A DNA stretch of 64,000 bases from Tragulus kanchil. Taxonomy: Eukaryota > Chordata > Mammalia > Artiodactyla > Tragulidae. The stretch is taken from assembly GCA_022376925.1 (NCBI GenBank), contig JAIOJX010000026.1, positions 198,252,400 through 198,316,399 of the forward strand. Reading direction: 5' to 3'. This document shows, one piece after another, positions 47,403 through 57,654 of the stretch. Position 1 is the first letter of the stretch. Each line of letters opens with the position of its first letter. The notes under the pieces are model-generated. The model was not told the origin of the DNA and searched no databases. It saw only the letters and a program-made list of their open reading frames with translations. A program made the position numbers and the translations under genes.

Positions 47403-47697
47403 GGGCTTGCCTGGTGGTCCAGTGGGTAAGGACACTGCCTTGCAGTGCAAGGGGCGCCGGTTCGATCCCCGACCTTGGAAGATCCCACGTGTCGCGGAGC
47501 GGCTGGACCGATGTGTCCAATTACCGAGCCGGGGCTCTGGAGCGCATGCGCCCAGAGCCGGTGCTCTGCAACAACAAAGGCCACTGCGATGGGAGGCCCA
47601 CATGGGCCAAAACAACAAAGATGGATGAAAAATAGATAAATGAAAGACCAATAGAAGTGGCGCGCCCTCCTCCCTCCCCAACCTGCACCCCCCTCCA
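47403..47697 (+). repeat. GCATGCGC-group SINE, full length with C-rich tail
   Basis: The clearest complete member. Head GGCTTGCCTGGTGGTCCAGTGGGTAAGGACACTGCC with B box GGTTCGATCCC. Body GCGGAGCGGCTGGACCGATG and GCGCATGCGCCCAGAGC. Then AACAAAGATGGATGAAAAATAG, GAAAGACCAATAGAAGTGG, and a C-rich tail of about 45 bp (GCGCGCCCTCCTCCCTCCCC... CCCCCCTCCA). The near-identical AAATCTCCTGCCCTT and AAATCTCCTGTCCTT flank it (47388 and 47698), giving total length about 295 bp. Confidence 0.88.
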
Positions 47698-49724
47698 AAA
47701 ATCTCCTGTCCTTTGCTAAGTTTATACCAAAATTTCTCAGAGAAAAAAGAATCATCTTCTGTATTACTTTAAGATGTTACAGGGAAGGAAACAATAGTTT
47801 CTACATTCATATATCTCTAAATATTTCATAATTTTTAAGTCAAGCTTTTAAAATGAAATTTCATTTTACTTTATATTATAACATCTACTATATCATATTA
47901 AATGTGCCTTTTCATCCAGAAATAATCATCATAATTCATGTGAATGTAACATCTTAGAGTGTTCTGAGTGTCTTAATATGCAACATTTCATCTTACCTTT
48001 ACATTGTCTTTGGTGAAATGCCTCATCTGGACAAAGGGACTAAAGTCGAAATGATTTCTCCTGTACCCTGACCAACTAATTCATGGTGACAGAGCCACGG
48101 AGCGAACCCACACAGCTTGCTAACAAAACCAGCCTCAAAGATCTGTAAGTGAAACTGGAAACTAAGTGAAAAATCTGACTAAAATTTCAGGACTACCTTT
48201 GAATCAGGATATGACAATAATCTGTATACAGAAAGAAAAATAATGCAGAAAGGCAATGCTAAGTTTTTAAGAATATTTGCAAAATGTTTGGAAGCACTAA
48301 CACTACAAACAGTGATGGTGAAGAGAAGAGCCTTCGAAAGTTGAGTTGATGAGACTATTAACACTGGGAGGATTTGTTTCCCATTTACTGTTGTCTATTC
48401 ACTTGCTGCTGGAATACTTGGTGCGCTTTGGATGTAAAATTTTAGGATCAGCTCAGACACCAGAAGAGGGCAGTATTTGCTAACAAAACATGCTCATCAG
48501 ACAGCACCTGCACTGTCTGGGGTGCCATCTCACATCCCAGTGTTTTCGACAACACTGGCAAAAAATCAATACAAATACCCCTCAGGAAGGACGATAAGGA
48601 AAGAAATGAAAACCTCAGGACTGAACATCGCGGAGGTGGACCGATGTGCTGCCCTCCTCCCCTCCCAACAACAAAGGCCACTGCGATGGGAGGCCCACAT
48701 GGGCCAAAACAACAAAGATGGATGAAAAATAGATAAATGAAAGACCAATAGAAGTGGCGCGCCCTCCTCCCTCCCCAACCTGCACCCCCCTCCAAAAATC
48801 TCCTGTCCTTTGCTAAGTTTATACCAAAATTTCTCAGAGAAAAAAGAATCATCTTCTGTATTACTTTAAGATGTTACAGGGAAGGAAACAATAGTTTCTA
48901 CATTCATATATCTCTAAATATTTCATAATTTTTAAGTCAAGCTTTTAAAATGAAATTTCATTTTACTTTATATTATAACATCTACTATATCATATTAAAT
49001 GTGCCTTTTCATCCAGAAATAATCATCATAATTCATGTGAATGTAACATCTTAGAGTGTTCTGAGTGTCTTAATATGCAACATTTCATCTTACCTTTACA
49101 TTGTCTTTGGTGAAATGCCTCATCTGGACAAAGGGACTAAAGTCGAAATGATTTCTCCTGTACCCTGACCAACTAATTCATGGTGACAGAGCCACGGAGC
49201 GAACCCACACAGCTTGCTAACAAAACCAGCCTCAAAGATCTGTAAGTGAAACTGGAAACTAAGTGAAAAATCTGACTAAAATTTCAGGACTACCTTTGAA
49301 TCAGGATATGACAATAATCTGTATACAGAAAGAAAATAATGCAGAAAGGCAATGCTAAGTTTTTAAGAATATTTGCAAAATGTTTGGAAGCACTAACACT
49401 ACAAACAGTGATGGTGAAGAGAAGAGCCTTCGAAAGTTGAGTTGATGAGACTATTAACACTGGGAGGATTTGTTTCCCATTTACTGTTGTCTATTCACTT
49501 GCTGCTGGAATACTTGGTGCGCTTTGGATGTAAAATTTTAGGATCAGCTCAGACACCAGAAGAGGGCAGTATTTGCTAACAAAACATGCTCATCAGACAG
49601 CACCTGCACTGTCTGGGGTGCCATCTCACATCCCAGTGTTTTCGACAACACTGGCAAAAAATCAATACAAATACCCCTCAGGAAGGACGATAAGGAAAGA
49701 AATGAAAAAAACCTCAGGACTGAA
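47569..49724. repeat. Tandem duplication D11, period 1097 bp
   Basis: Bases 47569-48625 recur at 48666-49724. Indels are in A runs (AAAATAATGC versus AAATAATGC; GAAAACC versus GAAAAAAACC). The joint at 48626-48665 (CATCGCGGAGGTGGACCGATGTGC...CCCTCCCAAC) is a squeezed, error-rich version of the SINE body that should precede the unit. Confidence 0.92.
48666..48797 (+). repeat. SINE 3' part, D11 copy
   Basis: The 3' portion of the element at 47403-47697, repeated by D11 with its C-rich tail. Confidence 0.82.
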
Positions 49725-50086
49725 TCAAGACAGCATGAAAGAGTATGAAGCAAATATTTTGAAACACTGTGTATCAGGTTCTGAGCTAAACATTGCAATA
49801 CAAAGACAGCATTCCTGCCCTGGAGGAGAGATGTTAAGAAACCAAGTTCTGTTCCAACTGGCTGCATTATTTTGTGGCCTGTCCACCTGTTAGTAATATA
49901 AATACGTGGGATTGGAAGGACATGCAAGAACCCATCTGGTGGCCGAATCTCCAGCTCTTCAATGGCAGCAGTCCAGGACAAAGGCAACTTTAAGCACCCA
50001 GGAGGAAAGAAAACAGCAAAAGTGCCTATGTGTTTTATGCATGCGTAGGAACAATGCACTTCTCTTGTTCATTCAAATAGAACATG
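49725..50086. other. Unassigned intergenic sequence
   Basis: Around 49740-49840 the text 'TTCTGAGCTAAACATTGCAATACAAAGACAGC' and 'CCTGCCCTGGAGGAGAG' suggests an old mammalian repeat, not assignable with confidence. Confidence 0.35.
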
Positions 50087-50251
50087 TATACACTTTCATT
50101 AATTATTCTCTCAAGATTCGGCAGAAAAAATATGCTCATGAATGTGGAATAAGAAAAATGGTAAAGCAGAATTTCTATTGGTACGTGGAGGGTGTTTTTA
50201 CACCTACGGCGCTCATATTCAATTCAGTTCACGTGTGCTCAGTTGCTGGGT

Positions 50252-50534
50252 TCCCAGGTGGCCGTAGTGGTAAAGCGCCTGCCTGCCAATGCCAGTGCAG
50301 GAGATGTAAGAGACTCGGGTTCAGTCCCTAGCTCGGGAGGATTTCCTGGGGAAGGAAATCCCCTGGAGAAGCAATCCACTCCAGTATTTTTTTTTTTAAC
50401 TTTTATTTTACTTTTAACTTTTACAGAGTTTTGTTGTTTACAGATCCAGTATTCTTGCCTGGGGAATCCCATGGGCAGAAGAGCCTGACAGGCTACAGTC
50501 CATAGCATTGCAAAGAACCAGACACAACTGAGGG
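50252..50534 (+). repeat. Bov-tA SINE split by a T-rich insertion
   Basis: Sense Bov-tA: head 'GGGTTCCCAGGTGGCCGTAGTGGTAAAGC', then 'GGTTCAGTCCCTAGCTCGG', interrupted at 50389-50444 by a 56-bp T-rich block, resuming 'CCAGTATTCTTGCCTGGGG' and 'AGACACAACTGAGG'. TCCAGTATT is present on both sides of the block, so the block looks like a retro-insertion with a 9-bp target duplication. Copy at 51317-51599. Confidence 0.85.
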
Positions 50535-51316
50535 GATTAGAACATGGGCTCTGGAGGTGAATACCTGCCTGGGGGAGGTTAGAGGGGGGCAGGAATAGGT
50601 GGGATTGAAACGTCCAAATGTGGAGACCATCTTTTACAAGTGGTATAATAACAAGAATACATTCAGTGCTCAGAAAGGAAAGAAAACGCTCTGACTTGGG
50701 AAGCTGAGGAATTGAGGGGTGCTTGAGATAGGTCTGATCCAGTTTTGATGGTGGTGGAATAGAGATTTGATAGGTGTGGAGGGAATTTCAGGTAAAAGAA
50801 ACACAGAGACAGGGGTGTGGAGTGGGATTGGCACTGGCAATAAAGTTTGTTTCTAAAGCAGAGCACGAAGCATGATTGGGGGACAGGAAGGAGAAGGGGT
50901 AGTGTGTGGGAAGAAAGACTGGGAGGGACACAAAAGAAGGAGAGGAAGGAGATGTGAAGGGCCTGGTGGGCTTCAGCACCGTTCTAGAGAGTCTGTCCTA
51001 TATGGACTTGGTTTTACACTCCACCCTCGTCCAAAGACTGGGGATGCATTCTGTAAATCAAGGGGAGGCAGTAAACCTGACATAGCACATAGGATTAGAC
51101 TTTGTACGTATGAATATGCATATTCTTTTAGACTTTCCTTTTTCAATAAATTATACACTTTCATTAATTATTCTCTCAAGATTCGGCAGAAAAAATATGC
51201 TCATGAATGTGGAATAAGAAAAATGGTAAAGCAGAATTTCTATTGGTACGTGGAGGGTGTTTTTACACCTACGGCGCTCATATTCAATTCAGTTCACGTG
51301 TGCTCAGTTGCTGGGT

Positions 51317-51599
51317 TCCCAGGTGGCCGTAGTGGTAAAGCGCCTGCCTGCCAATGCCAGTGCAGGAGATGTAAGAGACTCGGGTTCAGTCCCTAGCTCG
51401 GGAGGATTTCCTGGGGAAGGAAATCCCCTGGAGAAGCAATCCACTCCAGTATTTTTTTTTTTAACTTTTATTTTACTTTTAACTTTTACAGAGTTTTGTT
51501 GTTTACAGATCCAGTATTCTTGCCTGGGGAATCCCATGGGCAGAAGAGCCTGACAGGCTACAGTCCATAGCATTGCAAAGAACCAGACACAACTGAGGG
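51317..51599 (+). repeat. Split Bov-tA SINE, D12 copy
   Basis: Same element and same internal insertion as 50252-50534, repeated by D12. Confidence 0.85.
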
Positions 51600-52475
51600 G
51601 ATTAGAACATGGGCTCTGGAGGTGAATACCTGCCTGGGGGAGGTTAGAGGGGGGCAGGAATAGGTGGGATTGAAACGTCCAAATGTGGAGACCATCTTTT
51701 ACAAGTGGTATAATAACAAGAATACATTCAGTGCTCAGAAAGGAAAGAAAACGCTCTGACTTGGGAAGCTGAGGAATTGAGGGGTGCTTGAGATAGGTCT
51801 GATCCAGTTTTGATGGTGGTGGAATAGAGATTTGATAGGTGTGGAGGGAATTTCAGGTAAAAGAAACACAGAGACAGGGGTGTGGAGTGGGATTGGCACT
51901 GGCAATAAAGTTTGTTTCTAAAGCAGAGCACGAAGCATGATTGGGGGACAGGAAGGAGAAGGGGTAGTGTGTGGGAAGAAAGACTGGGAGGGACACAAAA
52001 GAAGGAGAGGAAGGAGATGTGAAGGGCCTGGTGGGCTTCAGCACCGTTCTAGAGAGTCTGTCCTATATGGACTTGGTTTTACACTCCACCCTCGTCCAAA
52101 GACTGGGGATGCATTCTGTAAATCAAGGGGAGGCAGTAAACCTGACATAGCACATAGGATTAGACTTTGTACGTATGAATATGCATATTCTTTTAGACTT
52201 TAGTTTTTTAGAGCAATTTCAGTTTCACAATATAACTGAGAGGAGGGTACAGAGACTTTCCTTATGCCCTCTGCCCCCACACAGGCATGCCTAGCCTCCC
52301 CCACTATCAACATTCCCCATCTGGGGTTCTTACAATTGATGCACTGATATTGACACATCAAGGTCACCCAAAGTCCGTAATCTACCCTAGGGCTCACTAT
52401 TGACATTCTGCCTTCTAAAGGTGGGGACAAATATATTGTGATATGTGTCCATTATTATATTAGTATTGTACAGAA

Positions 52476-52668
52476 TGGGTTTCCCTGGTGGTTCAGAGGG
52501 TAAAGAATCTGCCTTCAGTGCAGGTGGCCTGGGTTGGGAAGATACCCTGGCTACCTACTCCAGTATTCTCGCCTGGAGAATCCCCATGGACAGATGAGCC
52601 TGGCAGGATACAGTCCATGGGGTCGCAAAGAATCGGACCCAACTGAACGACTTTCACATCACACAGAA
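52476..52668 (+). repeat. Bov-tA SINE
   Basis: Sense: 'GGGTTTCCCTGGTGGTTCAGAGGG', 'CTCCAGTATTCTCGCCTGGAG', 'CAGTCCATGGGGTCGCAAAG' and 'GGACCCAACTGAACGACTTTCAC'. The host L1 sequence ACAGAAT is duplicated at both ends. Confidence 0.9.
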
Positions 52669-52958
52669 TATTTCCACTGTCCTAAAAGTCCTCTGTGTTC
52701 TACTTATCTCTCCATGTCCACACCCCAGGACAGCCCCCAATCTTTTTGCTATCCCCATAATTTTGCCTTTTCCAGAATGTCATATCGCTGGGATTATGCA
52801 ATATGTACCCATTTCGTATTGGCTTCTTTCACTCAGTGATATGACTTTAAGGTTGTTTCCTGTCTTTTCATGGGTTCGTAGCTTGTTTCTTTTTAGTGCT
52901 GAATAATAGTCATTCTCTGGATGTTTCAGAGTTCATTTATCCATTCATCTACTGGAGG

Positions 52959-53032
52959 ACATTTTGTCTGTTTCCAAGTTTCATTAATTGTGAGTACATT
53001 TTGTCTGTTTCCAAGTTTCATTAATTGTGAGT
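52959..53032. repeat. 37-bp tandem repeat, two units
   Basis: The 37-bp stretch beginning ACATTTTGTCTGTTTCC occurs twice in direct succession inside the old L1 sequence, with no mismatch. Confidence 0.93.
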
Positions 53033-53075
53033 AAAGCCGCTATAAACTCCACGTGCAGATTTTTGTAAAGAGTGC

Positions 53076-54109
53076 ACGTGCGCATATGCATGCGTGTGTG
53101 TATGAAGGTCTGACGTCATGGCTAGGTGGCTGCTTTCATAGACTCACTGTTTGTCTGATGTAGATGATGCGGTGGTGATAACTAAGGTCTACACCATGTA
53201 AACCCCAGTTAGCTGATCAGAGCACTTGCATTACAGGAGCCAGGTGAGCGGGCAGACAAGAGCAGCTTTTTTTCTGAGAGAGACAAGACTGCGGCATTGA
53301 TGAGACACTCAGCCACAGGTAGAACCAGCAATGCAAGGAAACCTTCATTTTCCTTCTCCTTCCTTCCAGACACTGTGTGGAAATCACTTTCTTCCACTGA
53401 CATATGTGTGCTCTGATTGAACTTTCTGGGTTTGTGTTTTCCATTGATATCAGTTTCAGAAATTCTAGATTATTATGAATGATGAGACATTTTCCCTTAA
53501 AAATAAATGTCTTTGTATTTTTCTCATCATATATAAAGAGGGTTATTTGTTTGGGGACTCAGATAAATGCTGTCAGGAAAATAGGAGGAGATAAAATTTT
53601 TGTTTTTATCTGAGTGGTGCTAAAGCTGGAGGATCATCTGGGAATTTAAACAGAACATTTGGGTGTAGTAGCCATGGTGACATACACCACAGAATATGCA
53701 TTTTAAAAAAAACTTTATATTTATTCCTCTCACCTTTTGAACATGTTTCTAGTCCAGCAGACTTTAATAATTTTGGTGGCAAAGTTTTTTTAAAGTTCTA
53801 CCAAAGCTGAGAACCCTATTCATAGCTGAGAACACTAACTAGACAGAAAAACAGACATTTTCCTTTTCAGAGGAAGCTGTCAACAGTGAAACTCCATAGA
53901 CCCAGGTTCATAGTTTAAGACTGTGTTTAAGAATTTTAGAAAATGGCAGAGTCACTGTGTTTTCTTTCCCCAAGACGTCCCTTTCCCCATGTTACATTTA
54001 CTCTCTCATTTCTGTGGCTGGACAGTGATCATTTCCTATCCAGGTGATGACTCTGAAACTCAAAATGTGGTTTTATTTAGCATCCTGGGGAGATCCTATG
54101 CTGTGTAAT
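53076..54109. other. Unassigned intergenic sequence
   Basis: No gene, repeat family or RNA identified. The minus-strand frames near 53209-53444 have no visible homology. Confidence 0.4.
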
Positions 54110-54129
54110 TGTATATAAACACTGCGTTA

Positions 54130-54158
54130 TTGCACACACACACACACACACACACAGC
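54130..54158. repeat. (CA)n microsatellite
   Basis: About thirteen CA units inside L1-derived sequence. Confidence 0.9.
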
Positions 54159-54635
54159 GGAATACTGCACACCCACAAAAAAGAATGGCATTCTACCATG
54201 TGCACCAAAATGGATGGAATTAGAGAACGTTATGCTTGGTGAAATAAATCAGACATATAGTATATGAAATCACTTACTGTAGAATCCAAAAATTAATACA
54301 AATTAAGTGTATTAGTCATCATGTCTGACCCTTTGTGACCCTGTGGACAATTGCCTGTAGGCTCCTCTGTTCATGGAATTCTCCAGGGAAGAATACTGGA
54401 GTGGGTTGCCATTTCCTTCTCCAGGGGACCTTTCTGACCCAGGTCCCTGCTTTGCAGGTGGATTCTTTACTGCCTAAGCTACCAATACAAATGAATCGAT
54501 ATGTAAAACAGGAACAGATTCACAGACAAAGAAAACAAGCTTATAGCTATCAAAGAAGGTGAGAAGGACAAATTAGGAGTATAGGAATAACAGATACAAA
54601 CTGACAGATACATAAAATAGGTAAGTGAGGACTTA
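54159..54635 (+). repeat. L1 ORF2 end/3' UTR fragment with nested Bov-tA
   Basis: 'GGAATACTGCACACCCACAAAAAAGAATGGC', 'CAAAATGGATGGAATTAGAGAACG' and 'GAAATAAATCAGACATATAGTATATGAAATCAC' are L1 3' sequence. It resumes after the SINE with 'TATGTAAAACAGGAACAGATTCACAGAC'. Confidence 0.83.
54303..54483 (-). repeat. Bov-tA/Bov-A SINE
   Basis: Antisense: 'TTAGTCATCATGTCTGACCC', 'GAAGAATACTGGAGTGGGTTGCC' and head-side 'CTTTACTGCCTAAGCTACC'. The L1 sequence AATACAAAT is duplicated on the two sides. Confidence 0.88.
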
Positions 54636-54790
54636 CCTGGTGGTCCAGTGGCTATAATTTTGTGCTTCCAATGCAGGCGGCTTGGGTTCAATTCCTGGTC
54701 AGGGAACTAGATTCCACATACCACAACAGAGCTCGCAAGCCACAACGAAGACCCAGGCAGTCAAATAAATAAATAAAATATTTTTAAAAA
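54636..54790 (+). repeat. CHR-type SINE, short form
   Basis: 'GGACTTACCTGGTGGTCCAGTGG', 'GGGTTCAATTCCTGGTCAGG', 'GCAAGCCACAACGAAGACCCAGGCAG' and AAATAAATAAATAAAAT tail. Confidence 0.87.
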
Positions 54791-56570
54791 AGGATAAGCA
54801 ATAAGGATTTTTTAAGGATAAACAAGAAAAAATTTAAGTGATGCCCTGAGATGGTGGTAAAGCAACTCTCCTACAGTCTCCCTTTTGCAAGGATCGACAA
54901 CTCTGGCCCAGGCGTTTTCCCTGCCCCTCTGTCCCTTGATGGATTTCTCTTTTTCTCTCTCTCCTCACAGACATGGAGCCACCACACAAATGCCATCTAG
55001 TTGTGTAGCTGTCCTTTTGTTCAATTAGTCCTAGCCTCTAGGTTCACAGGAAGCAGCAAGTCCCAAACAGACCACAGACAGCCTTCTCATTGGATGTGCA
55101 GTGACATCTCGAGATTGTTTTCACTATGAAAAGAGATCAGAGGTTTCACTTCCTGTTTTTCCCATGACTCATAGAAGGCTCTTGTCTAGGGTTTGCAAAT
55201 AGGAATGGCAAAACTTCCTTATAGATTTTTTCCCTTCAAAGATTTTCCAGTTTTGATTTTGTTGTTGCTAGTTTGTTTTGTTTTCTAGAGATACATATTT
55301 CGGGTTTCCAATAAAAACTCTTAAAACTCTTATTTCCAAACCTCTGGTTCTTCTCTTCCTTTGGGATTAAATACTCACCCACACTGGAATGTTCTCATAT
55401 TTAAAAGTCTCTTGAATTTCAAGACCTTGACTTTATAATGTTACCTAGGTCATTCATAAAACATATATTCTATATAATAGTCTAACTCAATTTAGGTGTT
55501 CTGATTAGTCTACTCTTTTGACATTTACAAGAAAACAATACTAGCATTCGAAGACATCAGCATCCCAGGCCCTTCTTTACATCTAAACTTTCAGTGGTAC
55601 CTTGAGGAAGGCAGTGGTTCTCACATCTGATTGGCCAATGACTGACTGGAAATTTTCCATGATGGTTTCTCCTGTAAGTAGACCTGATGGTTAAGGAAGA
55701 GAAGGAAATGACTAAGAAATAGAGATACTTTCTCCTTAATAATAATTCTATATGTTTGTTAATTTTCAAAAGGTAGAAAAAGTTTTACTTACTAAATATT
55801 AGCCTTCCAGACCAATTTGAGAAAAAACTCCATTTTTGATGATAATTGTTTAACGCATATTTTGTTCTTTTTTGTCTTTATGTAGGATGTGAGTTGAGGT
55901 CACTGTACATGAACAGATGGAATATATGACCAGGACCAGCTAATTAACATCAAGGGCAGGGGACCCATTGTCTTTCTTTAACTTCCATTCATCTGCCTTC
56001 CTTTCTGTCACCACGGTACCTAGTGGTTCAATTACTGGGAGTTGTAAATAAACAATTCAACAAAACTCACTTCATATAATGCTCTTCTTGGTGTTCTAGA
56101 AGCCATATTTGAATATTTTCCAAATCAATGAAACCTCCTCAATGATTTCAGCTGTTCGACTTCATTAATAAGGCAGGTGAGACTGTAGGGAATTATGTGC
56201 AAACTGTTAGTTTACAGATGAATGGAGTGGGAGTTGCCATTTTTCACATTGCATTTTGAACCATCTTATGGTTTCTAGCTTTAAGGGCCAAGTCTAGAAT
56301 GCCTCAGAAGTTTGTGCCAAAGGAACATGCAGAAAGTGTGTCATTTTTATTAGCTCACGTAGTATGTGTAGCATGCCGGGAATTTCCAAAGAGCAGGCGC
56401 TCTTCCCAGACTTCGAGTAAATTCCTGCTTCTTTTTGGAGCTACCATTTCCTAACTGAATTGAATGGAACAAGACCAGGAAGTTCTGAGCAGCATGAAAT
56501 TTCTCCAGTGTGACTTGTGGCTTTCTCAGGGAGTCTGTGGCACAAGAGCACTGAAAATCGATCCAACTGA
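54791..56570. other. Unassigned intergenic sequence, 1.8 kb
   Basis: The longest stretch without any named element. Base composition is ordinary. The minus-strand frames at 55557-55769 and 56441-56623 have no recognisable product. No splice-bounded exon of RWDD1, the expected neighbour, was found. Confidence 0.4.
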
Positions 56571-56736
56571 ATTACCACATGATCCAGCCATCTCACTTCT
56601 GGTATGTTTCCAAAAGAATTCAAAGCAAGAGCTCAACAGATAATCTCCACACCAATGTTCATTGCAGCATTATTCATAAGATATAGAAGCAACTCAACTG
56701 TCCATGGATGGATGAAGGGATAAATAAAGTTCACCA

Positions 56737-56952
56737 CAGTCTTCTCTCTGTATTTGTGGGTTCTGGATCTGAGGATTCATCCAACTGGTAGCTCATGCAC
56801 TCTGCTTAAAATTGATGGTTGATTGAATCCCCGGATGTAGAACCTGAGGCTATAGGGGGCCTTCTTTGGGGCTTGAACATCCTTGGATTTTGGTATTTAT
56901 GGTTGGTCCCGGAGCTAATCCCCCACAGTTACAGTGGATGGCTGTAACACAT
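56737..56952 (+). repeat. MER2/Tigger-family MITE-like element
   Basis: 'CTCTGTATTTGTGGGTTCTGGATCTGAGGATTCATCCAAC' at the left and 'GGATTTTGGTATTTATGGTTGGTCCCGGAGCTAATCCCCC' at the right are the two ends of a MER2-like non-autonomous DNA transposon. It lies inside the old L1M. Confidence 0.65.
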
Positions 56953-56976
56953 ACAATGGAATATCATTCAGCCTTT

Positions 56977-57376
56977 TCAAAAGTTATTTATTTTAATTGG
57001 AGGATAATTACTTTACAATATTGTGATGGTTTTTGCCATACATCAACATGAATTGGCCACAGGTATACATGTGTCCTCAGATTCTGAATCTCTCTCCTAC
57101 CTCCCTCACCACTCTATCCCTCTAGGTTGTCTCAGAGCACTGGCTTTGGGGGCCCGGGCTTCATGCATGGAACTCTCACTAGTCATCTGTCTTACATATG
57201 GTAATGTATATCTTTCAATGCTATTGTCTCAAATCATCCTACCTTCTCCTTCTCCCAACAAAAAAGTTCGGAAGTTTTTTCCTTATCTCTGTGTCTCCTT
57301 TGCCCCCTTTATGTAGGATCTTTGGTACCATTTTTCTAAATTCTATATAGATGCATTATTACACAGTATTTGCCTT
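56977..57376 (-). repeat. Ruminant L1 3' UTR insertion
   Basis: Antisense 'TTAATTGGAGGATAATTACTTTACAATATTGTGATGG', 'CATACATCAACATGAATTGGCCACAGG', 'CTTACATATGGTAATGTATATC' and 'CCATTTTTCTAAATTCTATATAG' fit the L1_BT-like 3' UTR. It is inserted in the older L1M. Confidence 0.83.
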
Positions 57377-57654
57377 TTAAAAGAAGGAAATCCCATCATA
57401 TACTGCAATGTCATGAAGTTTGGGCTCAGAAGCCAGTCACAAAAAGGCAAACATGGTCTGATTTCACTCCTAAGAGGTATCCGAAGTAATTAAACTCATA
57501 GAAATAGAAAGTAGAAACGCAGTTTTCAGAAACTTAAGGGAGGGGGAGCAGGGAGTTGTTTAAAGGGTATGAAGTTTCAGTTTTACAGCATGAAAATTTG
57601 TAGAGTTATGCTGTACAACAATATTAAATTACTTAACACCTATGAGACACGCAC

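Larger units (their letters stand above)
50087..52202. repeat. Tandem duplication D12, period 1065 bp
   Basis: Bases 50087-51137 recur at 51152-52202. I found no substitution on reading through. The filler at 51138-51151 (CCTTTTTCAATAAA) stands where the true continuation reads AGTTTTTTAGAGCAA. The unit includes a split Bov-tA SINE. Confidence 0.92.
52203..53075 (-). repeat. L1M 3' region with nested Bov-tA
   Basis: Antisense L1M: 'TTCTTACAATTGATGCACTGATATTGAC' and 'AAGTCCGTAATCTACCC' at the left. After the SINE come 'GTATTGGCTTCTTTCACTCAGTGATATG', 'CATTTATCCATTCATCTACTGG' and 'GCCGCTATAAACTCCACGTGCAG'. Old and diverged. Confidence 0.78.

Noticed and set aside
47403..47490. tRNA-Glu-like heads of SINEs as tRNA genes
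   Set aside because: A- and B-box-like motifs are present but the cloverleaf is degraded and they are always fused to a SINE body.
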